Part shown: positions 17,133 through 25,769 of the stretch, in pieces
Layout: each line of letters starts with the position of its first letter
Numbering within the stretch: the stretch's first letter is position 1
From: an uncultured Collinsella sp.
GTDB taxonomy: Bacteria; Actinomycetota; Coriobacteriia; Coriobacteriales; Coriobacteriaceae
NCBI GenBank assembly: GCA_902493375.1
Contig: CABUPH010000011.1
Coordinates: 1-64,000, forward strand
Direction of reading: 5' to 3'
Length of the DNA stretch: 64,000 nucleotides
Position numbers and translations under genes: made by a program
Notes under the pieces: generated by a model
The model's database searches: none
What the model was told of the DNA's origin: nothing
The model's input: only the letters and a program-made list of their open reading frames with translations

Positions 17133-18479
17133 ATGGAACACGACCTCACACGCGGCAATGTCCTTAAGACCATCGCGGTCTTTGCCCTGCCTTATATGCT
17201 CTCGTACTTTTTGCAGATGCTCTACGGCATGGCCGACCTGTACATGATGGGGCAGTTTAGCGGCGCCGCCGGCATCACCGCCGTGGGTAATGGCGCGCAG
17301 ACGCTCTATATCATTACCGTGACGCTCGTGGGCCTGGCCATGGGAACGACGGTCATCGTCGGCCACGCCGTGGGCTCGCGCCGCTTCGACCGCGCCGAGA
17401 CCGCCATCGGCAATACCATCACGCTGTTTATGGGCGTCTCGGTGGTGCTGGCCGCTGTCCTGCTCGCACTGTGCCCGCAAATCGTGGCGCTCATTGGCAC
17501 GCCGCCCGAAGCGGTCGAAGGCACCGCCGCCTACCTGCGCATCTGTTTTGTCGGCATTCCGTTTATCGCCGCGTATAATATCCTCTCTGCCATCTTTCGT
17601 GGCCTGGGCGATTCGCGCTCGCCCATGTACGTGATCGGCGTGGCGTGCATCATTAATATCGCGCTCGACTTTCTGTTTATCGGCCACATGGGGCTCGGCC
17701 CCGTGGGCGCGGCGCTCGGCACGGTAACCGCCCAGACGGCAAGCGTTGCCCTCGCGCTCGTGTGGCTCAAGAGCCGTCGCACGAACATCCACGTTAAGCG
17801 CAGCGACCTGCGCCCCCAGCCCGAAGTGCTCGGTAGCATCCTTAAGATCGGCGTGCCCGTGGCCGTGCAGGACGGCTGCATCCAGGTGGCGTTTATGTTT
17901 ATCACCGTCATCGCCAACCATCGCGGCCTGGTCGACGCCGCCGCCGTGGGCCTGGTCGAGAAGATGATCAGCTTTTTGTTTATCGTGCCGAGTTCCATGG
18001 GCGCTACCGTCAGCGCACTCACGGCGCAAAACGCCGGCGCGGGCAAGGGCGACCGCGCGCGTCAGGTACTCAAGGACGCCATGACCATCTCGGTCGTGTA
18101 CGGCTGCCTCATCACGGTGCTGATGTGGCTGGTGGCGCCGGCGTTTATCGGCTTTTTTGCCAAGGACGCCGCAGTGGTCGCGGCCGGCGCCGGCTATATG
18201 CGCAGCTATATTTTCGATGCGATCTTTGCCGGCATCCACATTTGCTTTAGCGGCTTTTTCGCTGCGTATGGCAAGAGCTACATCGGCTTTGCGCACAACG
18301 TGCTGGCCGTGGTGCTCATTCGCGTGCCCGGTGCATGGCTGCTGTCGAACGCCTATTCCGACACGCTGTTCCCCATGGGTATCGCCTCGCCGTGCGGATC
18401 GATTCTGTCGGCGGTCATCTGCGTGATTGCCTTTACCGTGCTCAACCGCCGCGGAACTTTTGACAAGTTGGTGGCGTAG
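17133..18479 (+). CDS. MATE family multidrug efflux transporter
   Basis: Inner-membrane cation-coupled drug exporter of 448 aa with about 12 TM helices in two pseudo-symmetric halves. The opening (RGNVLKTIAVFALPYMLSY, then YGMADLYMMGQFSG) and AVGNGAQTLY...TVIVGHAVGSRR are typical of the NorM/DinF-like MATE superfamily. The second half repeats the pattern (VDAAAVGLVEKMISFLFIVPSSMGATVSALTAQNAGAG). Start ATG at 17133; the ribosome binding site is weak. The following gene is a MerR regulator 55 nt downstream, and a MerR-type operator lies upstream. A drug-inducible efflux unit is the natural reading; the inducing ligand is unknown. Confidence 0.92.
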   Translation: MEHDLTRGNVLKTIAVFALPYMLSYFLQMLYGMADLYMMGQFSGAAGITAVGNGAQTLYIITVTLVGLAMGTTVIVGHAVGSRRFDRAETAIGNTITLFMGVSVVLAAVLLALCPQIVALIGTPPEAVEGTAAYLRICFVGIPFIAAYNILSAIFRGLGDSRSPMYVIGVACIINIALDFLFIGHMGLGPVGAALGTVTAQTASVALALVWLKSRRTNIHVKRSDLRPQPEVLGSILKIGVPVAVQDGCIQVAFMFITVIANHRGLVDAAAVGLVEKMISFLFIVPSSMGATVSALTAQNAGAGKGDRARQVLKDAMTISVVYGCLITVLMWLVAPAFIGFFAKDAAVVAAGAGYMRSYIFDAIFAGIHICFSGFFAAYGKSYIGFAHNVLAVVLIRVPGAWLLSNAYSDTLFPMGIASPCGSILSAVICVIAFTVLNRRGTFDKLVA

Positions 18480-18534
18480 CGGGGCGACGCAGGCCTAGCG
18501 CCTCTCCCCTGTTTTTACCGAAAGGAGCGGTCCT

Positions 18535-19383
18535 GTGACCGACCTGCCAAGCGAACACACCGAGGGCCTGCTCCGCATTGGCGAGGTGGCGCGCCTGCTC
18601 AATTTGAGCGTGGGCACACTGCGTCATTACGAGCAGATGGGGCTGTTAGAGCCGGCATATGTCGATCCGGCGAGTGGGTACCGCTACTACGGATCGCGAC
18701 AGCTCTCCACCCTCAACACCATCGGCAACCTGCGCGTTCTCGACCTGCCGCTGGCGCAAATTCGCGAGTTTGTCACTACGCGCGATATGGATTTGATGCA
18801 ACGGCAACTGACCAAGCAACAGGAGTTAATTGAGCGCAAGCGGCGTGAGCTGGAGCGCATGTCGCGCAAGATTGACCAGCGGCTTGCCTTGCTTCATGGC
18901 GCTTTGAATGCTGATCTCGACACCATTAGCGAAATCGAGGAACCTGAACTTCGCTGCGCCGCGCTGCACGAGCGCGTCAATCCCACCGACGCCTATTCGC
19001 TGGGATGGCATATCCGCCAGCTTCAGCAGGGGCAGCACGAAACCTTTGCCTATCTTGGCAATCTGGGTGTGGGCATCGCGCCCGAACGCCTGGCCGCCGG
19101 TGACTTTGATGGCTACGACGAGGTCTTTCTGCTGCTCGATGACACCGATGAGTACCTGGGTGATGTTGAGACGCGACCTGCCGCGCGCTGCCTGACCATA
19201 AGCTTCCGCGGCACGCACGGGCAAGCAGCCCCACGCTACGAGCAGCTGCTCGGCTACATGCACGAACACAACCTGACGCCCGCCGGCCCCTCGCGCGAGA
19301 TCGCCCTGATCGACGACATCATCAGCGATGATCCGGCAACCTACGTGACGCAGATCACGGTGCCCGTTGCCCCAACAAAGTAA
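18535..19383 (+). CDS. MerR-family regulator with GyrI-like effector domain (BmrR type)
   Basis: Transcriptional activator of 282 aa. The N-terminal winged HTH (about 13-80) has LRIGEVARLLNLSVGTLRHYEQMGLLEPAYVD...GYRYY, the classic MerR signature; a long charged helix (85-115) forms the dimer coiled coil; the C-terminal 150 residues look like a GyrI/BmrR ligand-binding domain (DEVFLLLDDTDEY, and IDDIISDDPATYVTQITVPV at the end). No metal-binding Cys set is visible, so it should sense organic compounds. Start is GTG at 18535 with AGGAG upstream. It is cotranscribed with the MATE gene and probably acts on the 17062-17092 operator. Confidence 0.9.
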   Translation: MTDLPSEHTEGLLRIGEVARLLNLSVGTLRHYEQMGLLEPAYVDPASGYRYYGSRQLSTLNTIGNLRVLDLPLAQIREFVTTRDMDLMQRQLTKQQELIERKRRELERMSRKIDQRLALLHGALNADLDTISEIEEPELRCAALHERVNPTDAYSLGWHIRQLQQGQHETFAYLGNLGVGIAPERLAAGDFDGYDEVFLLLDDTDEYLGDVETRPAARCLTISFRGTHGQAAPRYEQLLGYMHEHNLTPAGPSREIALIDDIISDDPATYVTQITVPVAPTK

Positions 19384-19420
19384 GAACCGCCCGGAAAGCG
19401 GTAAGCTCTCCGGGCGGTTC
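19384..19420. terminator. Bidirectional terminator between merR and ligA
   Basis: 12-bp arms GAACCGCCCGGA and TCCGGGCGGTTC just past the merR stop and 20 bp from the ligA stop. The convergent genes probably share it; the T-tract is weak. Confidence 0.75.
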
Positions 19421-19441
19421 TCCTATCTGGTTATCAATGCC

Positions 19442-21670
19442 TTACGCCTCCGGCACCTGACCAGTAGCGAGAATCTGCTCGAGCGCATCCTCGTCCAGCA
19501 CAGGTACGCCCAGCTGCTCGGCCTTGGTGAGCTTGGAACCCGCCTTGGGGCCGGCGATCAGATAGCTCGTCTTCTTCGACACACTGCCCGAAACCTTGGC
19601 GCCGAGCACCTTGAGCGCCGCGCCCGCCTCGTCGCGAGTGCGGTTGACGAGCGTGCCCGTGAGTACAAAGGTCAGACCCGCGAGCGGTTGTGCATCGGCG
19701 AGCTCGCCCGCCACGCCCGCGTCGGCTGCGGCTTGTGCATGCGCGGCGCCCAAGTCGACCTCGAGTGACAGGCCCGCCTGGCGCAGGCGCTCCAGCACGG
19801 CAAGGTTTTCGGGCACGGCCAGGAACTGCTTGACGCTCGCCGCAATCTTGGGACCGATGCCCTCGCACTCGGCGATATCCTCTTCGCTCGCCAAGATGAG
19901 CTTGTCAATCGACAGGAATCGCTCGGCAATAACCTCGCCCACACTCTTGCCCACGTGGCGGATGCCCAGGGCAAACAGCACGCGACCGAGCGGCTGGCTC
20001 TTGGACTTGTTGAGCTCGGCGATGATTTTCTCGGCCGTCTTGAGGCCTACCGGAATGGGGTCGCCCTTCTTGACGCCCTTTTTGCTATTGGAGCTGGCAT
20101 AGGTGCGCCCCGTGTCCAGTCCGGCGATGTCGTCGACCGTGAGCTGGTAGAAGTCCGCGACATCGTGGATAAGGCCGGCGGCGATCATCTTGTCAACGAT
20201 TTCGTCGCCCAAGCCGTCCACGTCCATGCAACCGCGGCTCACCCAGTGGAGTAGGCGCTCCTTGAGCTGCGCGGGGCAGTCGATGGACACGCAGCGGTAG
20301 GCCACCTCACCGTCCTCGTGGACCACGGGGCTACCGCACACGGGGCAGACCTCGGGCATCTGCCAGTCAACGCTGTCGGCCGGGCGCTTGTCGAGCACGG
20401 GACCCACGACCTCGGGGATCACGTCGCCCGCCTTGTGCACGATGATAGTGTCGCCCTCGCGCACGTTTTTGCGACGGATCTCGTCGATGTTGTGCAGCGT
20501 GGCGCGCGCGATGGTGGAGCCGGCAACTGTGACCGGATTGAACTCAGCGACCGGCGTGAGCACACCGGTGCGGCCCACCTGGATGCGAATTTCGCGCAGG
20601 ACGGTCTGCTTTTCCTCGGGCGGGAACTTAAAGGCAATGGCCCAGCGCGGCGCGCGGGCGGTAAAGCCCAAGTCAAGCTGCTGCTGGAAGCTGTCAACCT
20701 TTACGACCACGCCATCGATGTCGTAGTCCAGGTCACCGCGATGCTCGAGGGCCTGGGCGCAGAACTCGTGGACCTCGGCCGGCGTGGCGCAGCGTGCCAC
20801 GTTGGGGTTGACGCTAAAGCCGGCGCTGCGCAGCCAGTCGAGAAATTCGCGCTGGCTGTGGACGTGCAGCGGGTCGGTATCGGCAATGGCGTAGATAAAG
20901 GTGGCCAAGTCGCGGCGCGCCGTAACCTTTGGATCCTTTTGGCGTAAGGATCCTGCGGCAGCGTTGCGCGGGTTGGCGAAGGGATCGCGGCCCTCGGCAT
21001 CGGCTTCTTCATTTAGGCGCACGAAGCTGCCCTTGGGCATGTAGACCTCACCGCGCACTTCGATGGTACGCTCGCGGTCGGCGCCCATGTGGGCGAGCGC
21101 CGCCTCGGACAGATGCATGGGCACATCCTTGATGGTGCGCACGTTGAGCGATACATCCTCGCCCGTGGTGCCGTCGCCGCGCGTGGCGGCGCGCACAAAG
21201 GTGCCGTTTTGGTAGGTAAGCGCCACACCCAGACCGTCGATCTTAAGCTCGCAGGTATAGGTGACGCTGCCGGCACCGAGCGCATCCTCGGCACGCTGGA
21301 GCCACGCGTCAAGTTCGTCCAGATCCATGGCATCGTCCATGGAATACATGCGCGCCATATGCGTGACCGGCGTAAACTGCTCGCTCACGTAGCCGCCCAC
21401 GCGCTGGGTATAGCTGTCGGGCGTCACCAGGTCGGGGTAGGTCGCCTCGATCTCCTGCAGCTCAACGAGCATTTTGTCGAAAGCGGCGTCCGTAATCTCG
21501 GGTGCGTCAAGCATGTAGTAGCGGTACGCGTGGTAATCGAGCTCATGGCGCAGCTCGGCCGCGCGCGCTGCCGCCTGGGCATGGGCGTCGGTCGGTGCGG
21601 CGGCATCCGCGCTCGCGGGCGTTTTGGTATCGATATCCACACCGTCACCAAACAGGCTCGATTGCTCCAT
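19442..21670 (-). CDS. ligA: NAD-dependent DNA ligase LigA
   Basis: Essential replicative ligase sealing nicks with NAD+ as cofactor; 742 aa, slightly longer than the usual 670. In order: N-terminal Ia domain after a 35-residue extension (HELDYHAYRYYMLDAPEI), adenylation domain with the nucleophile Lys in CELKIDGLG, OB fold, Cys4 zinc finger (CPVCGSPVV...CVSIDCPAQ), helix-hairpin-helix repeats, and a C-terminal BRCT domain (GLTFVLTGTLVNRTRDEAG). An insert (YASSNSKKGVKKGDPIPVG) lies in the HhH region. Start ATG with AAGGAG upstream. Convergent with merR. Confidence 0.96.
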   Translation of the reverse strand: MEQSSLFGDGVDIDTKTPASADAAAPTDAHAQAAARAAELRHELDYHAYRYYMLDAPEITDAAFDKMLVELQEIEATYPDLVTPDSYTQRVGGYVSEQFTPVTHMARMYSMDDAMDLDELDAWLQRAEDALGAGSVTYTCELKIDGLGVALTYQNGTFVRAATRGDGTTGEDVSLNVRTIKDVPMHLSEAALAHMGADRERTIEVRGEVYMPKGSFVRLNEEADAEGRDPFANPRNAAAGSLRQKDPKVTARRDLATFIYAIADTDPLHVHSQREFLDWLRSAGFSVNPNVARCATPAEVHEFCAQALEHRGDLDYDIDGVVVKVDSFQQQLDLGFTARAPRWAIAFKFPPEEKQTVLREIRIQVGRTGVLTPVAEFNPVTVAGSTIARATLHNIDEIRRKNVREGDTIIVHKAGDVIPEVVGPVLDKRPADSVDWQMPEVCPVCGSPVVHEDGEVAYRCVSIDCPAQLKERLLHWVSRGCMDVDGLGDEIVDKMIAAGLIHDVADFYQLTVDDIAGLDTGRTYASSNSKKGVKKGDPIPVGLKTAEKIIAELNKSKSQPLGRVLFALGIRHVGKSVGEVIAERFLSIDKLILASEEDIAECEGIGPKIAASVKQFLAVPENLAVLERLRQAGLSLEVDLGAAHAQAAADAGVAGELADAQPLAGLTFVLTGTLVNRTRDEAGAALKVLGAKVSGSVSKKTSYLIAGPKAGSKLTKAEQLGVPVLDEDALEQILATGQVPEA

Positions 21671-21817
21671 AGCGGCACTCCTTCGCTCGATTTCAAACGG
21701 CTACTAGAGTACCACCGGCCACGACGAGGCCGAATAACCCTTTCAAACCGCACCGAATCGGCAGCCGCCAGACCGGAGTGGATCGCGCGATCAAACCATG
21801 CCCTTGCCATTTCTAAA

Positions 21818-21848
21818 TGATCCGTTTTCCTCCGCCTCCAACGGATCA
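21818..21848. repeat. Palindromic repeat family 3, copy 2
   Basis: TGATCCG and CGGATCA arms with TTTTCCTCCGCC in the loop, i.e. the opposite orientation to 15074-15104. It lies between ligA and the htrA terminator. Confidence 0.85.
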
Positions 21849-21856
21849 ACAAGAAA

Positions 21857-21894
21857 AGAGGGGGCTGTCCCGCGTTGGCGGGACAGCCCCCTCT
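21857..21894 (-). terminator. Rho-independent terminator after htrA
   Basis: Perfect 17-bp stem (AGAGGGGGCTGTCCCGC) with a 4-base loop; in the minus-strand direction it runs into TTTTCTT. It starts 27 bp past the protease stop codon. Confidence 0.92.
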
Positions 21895-21920
21895 GGCATC
21901 GGTATGTGCGATACGGCTCG

Positions 21921-23384
21921 TTAGTAACCCTGGCCGTAGCCCCGACCCTGGCCCTGCTGGCCGAGCAGCTCCTCCAGGTACTGGCGCAGCTGCTCGTCGG
22001 TAATACCGCCGTTGCCGGTGTCGGTCGAACTGTCGTCCTGCTGCTGGTTCTGCAGCTCCTCGTCAGAGCCCAGCTCGACAGTGACTTTCTTCTCCTCCTT
22101 GCCGCGCATGAGCGTAATCTCGACCTTCTCGCCCACCTCGTGGCTGCGCAGCGCGATGATCAGGCCATCGGCGCTCGTAATCTCGTCATCGCCCAGCTTG
22201 GTAATGACATCGCCCTCCTGGATACCGGCCTTAGCGGCGGGGCCGTCCTCGACGACGCTTGCCACATAGGCACCGCTATCGGTGCTCAGCTTGTTGGTAC
22301 GGGCATTGAGCGCGTTGACGCTCGAAAGCGTGGCGCCCAGGTACGGGTGAACCGGCGTCTTACCGTCGATAATCTGGTCGGCAATGTTCTTGGCGTAGTT
22401 AACCGGAATGGCAAAGCCCACGCCCGAGCTGGAGCCCGAATAGCTCTCGATGAGCGAGTTGATACCCACGAGCTCGCCGTTGTCGTTAACGAGCGCGCCG
22501 CCGGAGTTGCCCGGGTTGATGGCGGCATCGGTCTGGATCATGTTGGCATAGATGGTGTTACCGTTGGTAGAGCTCATGGCCGTGGAGCGATACAGCGCCG
22601 ACACGATGCCCGTGGATACAGATTGCTCGTTGCCGAACGGCGAGCCGATCGCCATGACCCACTCGCCCACGTTGAGCTTGGAGGAGTCCCCGATCTCGAT
22701 CGGGGTGAGCTTGGAGGCGTCGGCGTCCTTGAGCTTGATGACGGCAAGGTCGCTCGAGGCATCGTTGCCCACGAACTCGGCCTCGTAGGTGGTGCCGTCG
22801 TCCATGGTCACCACGTACTGATCGTAGCCATCGACCACGTGGTTGTTGGTGAGGATATGGCCCTCGGTATCGAGCACAACGCCCGAACCAACGCTGCCCG
22901 AGTTGTCCGACTCGTCGGCAGACTGCGAAAGCGAGCCATTCTGGCTACCGCTCGAAGTGGCGGTAATGGAGACCACGGAGGGCAGCGCCTTGGCAGATAC
23001 GGCCTCGGCCAGCGTGGTGTCCTCGGAGTCGATCGTGATCTTTTGCGTCGACGAACCCGAAGCACCCGCCGTCACGGCATTCTTGCCGCCACCGATATTG
23101 AGCGTACCGCTCATAATGAGTGCAATGACCAGCAGGGCGCCGCAGGCGCAGCCGGCGAGCGCCGTAATAAAGATCGGCAGCTTTTTGGTCTTGGTCTTGA
23201 CCACCGTGTGTTTGTTCACAACCTGCTGGCCGCCCAGCGGCTGGCCGGTCTGCGTGTCGTAGGCCTGCACGTAGGGAATGTTGTTGCCGTCGGCAGGCGT
23301 CGACTCCACCTGCACGCGCGGCTGCTGCTGGGTCTCGCCGGCATTGCCCGCATCCTGGGGACGCTGGGAATCGTTCTCGCTCAT
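21921..23384 (-). CDS. HtrA/DegP-like membrane-anchored serine protease with PDZ domain
   Basis: Quality-control protease of 487 aa acting outside the membrane. A cytosolic Gln/Pro-rich N-terminus (1-68), one TM helix (about 69-92), a Ser/Gly linker, then a trypsin-like domain with the full triad His182 (TNNHVVDG), Asp212 (SSDLAVIKL) and Ser294 (PGNSGGAL). A PDZ domain follows (about 360-450, ending EKVEITLMRGKEEKKVTVEL), then a Gln-rich tail ending in Gly/Tyr/Gln residues. Start chosen at ATG 23384 (MSEND) with AAAGGA upstream. Monocistronic, with a strong terminator. Family role: removal of misfolded exported proteins. Confidence 0.93.
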   Translation of the reverse strand: MSENDSQRPQDAGNAGETQQQPRVQVESTPADGNNIPYVQAYDTQTGQPLGGQQVVNKHTVVKTKTKKLPIFITALAGCACGALLVIALIMSGTLNIGGGKNAVTAGASGSSTQKITIDSEDTTLAEAVSAKALPSVVSITATSSGSQNGSLSQSADESDNSGSVGSGVVLDTEGHILTNNHVVDGYDQYVVTMDDGTTYEAEFVGNDASSDLAVIKLKDADASKLTPIEIGDSSKLNVGEWVMAIGSPFGNEQSVSTGIVSALYRSTAMSSTNGNTIYANMIQTDAAINPGNSGGALVNDNGELVGINSLIESYSGSSSGVGFAIPVNYAKNIADQIIDGKTPVHPYLGATLSSVNALNARTNKLSTDSGAYVASVVEDGPAAKAGIQEGDVITKLGDDEITSADGLIIALRSHEVGEKVEITLMRGKEEKKVTVELGSDEELQNQQQDDSSTDTGNGGITDEQLRQYLEELLGQQGQGRGYGQGY

Positions 23385-23413
23385 AGCTGCGATCCTTTCG
23401 TCAAATAACCAAA

Positions 23414-23437
23414 GGCCCGCCAAACATGTGGCGGGCC
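23414..23437 (-). terminator. Hairpin downstream of the GlnR-like gene
   Basis: 9-bp arms GGCCCGCCA and TGGCGGGCC; on the minus strand followed by TTTGGTTATTT. It probably ends the glnA-regulator transcript. Confidence 0.6.
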
Positions 23438-23555
23438 ATCATTGTTCACGTTGAGTTGTACCCCAATATGCGGGCGTACGTGTACGAGAACGCAATCTTT
23501 TAGGAAGGCTTAAGTTCTGTTGCAGATTCGAGAGGGACCCGCACCTGCGTCAAAA

Positions 23556-23588
23556 CCACCACAAAGGTGCCTGTCCCCTTTGTGGTGG
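23556..23588. repeat. Palindromic repeat family 1, copy 4
   Basis: Perfect 12-bp CCACCACAAAGG arms around TGCCTGTCC, ending 4 bp from the stop codon of the GlnR-like regulator, so it may add to transcript termination. Confidence 0.88.
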
Positions 23589-23592
23589 AAAT

Positions 23593-24255
23593 CTAGTCCT
23601 TAAATAGATAGCCCACGCCGCGAACGGTGGTGATGTGCGCCGCGATCTGCGGGCCCACCTTGGAGCGGATGCGTCGGATGTGCACGTCGACGGTACGCGT
23701 ACCGCCGCAGTACTCAAAGCCCCACACGCGGTGCAGCAGCACCTCGCGGCTGTAGGCACGGTTGGGATGCGTGGCCAAAAAGCTCAGCAGCGAGTACTCC
23801 ATCAGCGTCAGGTCGATGGGCTCGTTATCGAGTGTCACCTGGTAGGTGGCCAGGTTGATCTCGAGGTTATCGATGTTGAGCACATCGTCGGCGGTGACGG
23901 TCTCCTCCTCGCCCATCAGGCGCTGCGCGCGAGCCTTGAGCTCGTTGGGCGTCGCCGTGGGGCACACAAAGTCGGCATGCGCGTGATTGGGCAGACGCAA
24001 GGTGCCGAGCGCCTCGTCGTCAACGATCACCAGCATGGGGACACCGCCGCGATCGTCAAGCCACTTGGCAATCTGATCGATGCGGTCGCTGCGGATGCCA
24101 TCGGAATCGAGGATCAGCAGGTCGAAGTCGTGCGCCGCAGTCGGCGAATCGGGTGTGGCAAGGCTCACCTCGACACCCAGGGTGGTCGTCAAGCTGCGGG
24201 CAAACTCGTGGAAGCGCGTCGTGCGCGCCATGAACAGGGCACTCTTTTCGGACAT
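23593..24255 (-). CDS. GlnR-like orphan OmpR-family response regulator
   Basis: DNA-binding regulator of 220 aa. The C-terminal winged helix (about 125-218) contains LHRVWGFEYCGGTRTVDVHI and RSKVGP...TTVRGVGY, closely matching the corresponding block of actinobacterial GlnR as I remember it (VWGYDFFGGTRTVDVH). The N-terminal receiver-like domain (1-115) is poorly conserved: one candidate Asp in LLILDSDG (Asp50), no clear upstream acidic pair, and no histidine kinase gene nearby, again as for GlnR, which works without a kinase. The ATG at 24255 has GGAGG 5 nt upstream and lies 50 nt after glnA, so it is probably cotranscribed. A GlnR-type box precedes glnA (25709-25724). Role in nitrogen control is inferred. 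Confidence 0.82.
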   Translation of the reverse strand: MSEKSALFMARTTRFHEFARSLTTTLGVEVSLATPDSPTAAHDFDLLILDSDGIRSDRIDQIAKWLDDRGGVPMLVIVDDEALGTLRLPNHAHADFVCPTATPNELKARAQRLMGEEETVTADDVLNIDNLEINLATYQVTLDNEPIDLTLMEYSLLSFLATHPNRAYSREVLLHRVWGFEYCGGTRTVDVHIRRIRSKVGPQIAAHITTVRGVGYLFKD

Positions 24256-24305
24256 ATCGGCCTCCAAAGAAATGAGCTCAATCGTACTGGAACAAGCCAG
24301 CGCGA

Positions 24306-25643
24306 TTAGGAGTTCGCCAGGTAGTGCTTGATCTCCCACTCGGTGATCGTAGACTCAAACTTATGCCACTCGTCGCGCTTCTTTTTGAGGAAGAAGCTGT
24401 GGATGTGCTCGCCGAGGGCATCCTTCATAAACTGCGAGTCCTCAAACACGTCGAGCGCCTCTTTGAGCGAGCGCGGCAGCGGCGTGTAGCCGGCCTCGAC
24501 CATCTGACGGTCGGTAAGCTTGAGCGTCTCGGCCGTGGCCTCGGGCGGGAGCTCCAGCTTGCGCTCGATACCGTCGAGACCAGCCGCCAGCGTGACGGCG
24601 TTGACCAGGTACGGGTTGGCCATGGGGTCGGGGCTGCGCAACTCGATACGCGTGGACAGCTGCTTGCCGGGCTTGTAGACCGGGATGCGGACCATACTCG
24701 CGCGGTTGCGCAGGCCCCACGTGGCGTACTGCGGCACGGAGTCGCCGCCCGTGGTGATGCGCTTGTACGAGTTGACCGTGGGGTTGGTGATGGCGCTGAT
24801 CTCGCGCGCGTGCGCCAAGATGCCGGCCATGTAGTGCTTGGCGATTTCGGAGAGGTGGTACTTCTCGTCGTCCTCGCCCCAAAAGACGTTGTTGCCGTCG
24901 TGGTCGAACAGCGACTGATGCAAAAACATGGCGCTGCCGTCCTCGCCCGCCAACGGCTTGGGCATAAAGGAAGCGTGGCAACCGCTCTCGTAGGCCTGCT
25001 GCTTAATGATGAGCTTGGCCGTGGTGACGGCGTCGGACATGCTCAGGGCCTCGGCGTGACGCAGGCTCATGCCGTGCTGCGAGCGGCCGGCGGCGTGGAA
25101 GGTGTACTCCACGGGCACGGACATCTTCTCGAGCGTGAGGACCGTGTTGCGACGCAGGTCGCGGGCGGCATCGCTCACCGAAAGATCGAAGTAGCCCACG
25201 TTGTCAAGCGGCTCGGGGGTATGCTCGTCGGGGAAGTAGTAATACTCCAGCTCGGCGCCCACGTTGAGCAGATAGCCGGCCTTCTCGGCCTTGCGGAACA
25301 TGCGACGCAGGGCATCGCGCGGGTCGCCGGCAAACGGCTTGCGATCGGGAGTGCACACGTCGCAGAACACGCGGGCGACGCCATTGTGGCTCGGGCGCCA
25401 CGGCAAAATCTGGAAGGTCGAAGCATCGGGAAACGCCAGCATGTCGGCTTCCTCGGGCGTGGCAAAACCCTCGATGGCGGAGCCGTCAAAGCCAATACCC
25501 TCCTCAAAAGCGACCTCGAGGTCCTCGGGGCTAATGGCAAAGTTCTTGAGGCGGCCGAGAATGTCGACAAACCACAGACGCACAAAGCGGATGTCACGCT
25601 GCTCTACGGAGCGGAGTACGTAATCGATGTTCTGCTGGTTCAT
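24306..25643 (-). CDS. glnA: Type I glutamine synthetase
   Basis: Cytosolic enzyme making glutamine from glutamate, ammonia and ATP. The 445-aa length matches the GSI-alpha class (about 444 aa in Bacillus) rather than the 470-aa adenylylated GSI-beta class, and no Tyr adenylylation loop is seen. Motifs: N-terminal beta-grasp (RLWFVDILGRLKNFAI, IGFDGSAIEGF), the metal/ATP site (VGAELEYYYF), HQSLFDHDGNNVF, and NRASMVRIPVYKPG. Start ATG with AAAGGGGAG. Upstream sits a GlnR-type box; downstream a GlnR-like regulator, suggesting nitrogen control. Confidence 0.96.
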   Translation of the reverse strand: MNQQNIDYVLRSVEQRDIRFVRLWFVDILGRLKNFAISPEDLEVAFEEGIGFDGSAIEGFATPEEADMLAFPDASTFQILPWRPSHNGVARVFCDVCTPDRKPFAGDPRDALRRMFRKAEKAGYLLNVGAELEYYYFPDEHTPEPLDNVGYFDLSVSDAARDLRRNTVLTLEKMSVPVEYTFHAAGRSQHGMSLRHAEALSMSDAVTTAKLIIKQQAYESGCHASFMPKPLAGEDGSAMFLHQSLFDHDGNNVFWGEDDEKYHLSEIAKHYMAGILAHAREISAITNPTVNSYKRITTGGDSVPQYATWGLRNRASMVRIPVYKPGKQLSTRIELRSPDPMANPYLVNAVTLAAGLDGIERKLELPPEATAETLKLTDRQMVEAGYTPLPRSLKEALDVFEDSQFMKDALGEHIHSFFLKKKRDEWHKFESTITEWEIKHYLANS

Positions 25644-25708
25644 GTCGCTCCCCTTTCTTTCGGGCGGGTTTCGACTGGTCTATATCGCAGATACTATCGC
25701 AGAAAAAT

Positions 25709-25724
25709 GTTTCCGCAGGGTTAA
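25709..25724 (-). promoter_or_regulatory. Candidate GlnR box upstream of glnA
   Basis: On the minus strand the sequence reads TTAAC-N6-GAAAC, matching one half of the actinobacterial GlnR consensus (gTnAC-N6-GaAAC). It is 66 bp upstream of the glnA start codon. A second half-site at the expected spacing is not obvious. Confidence 0.6.
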
Positions 25725-25769
25725 AGCGTATCAAGCGCTCAAAAAACGTGCGCGAACAGGCCGTCTGAC

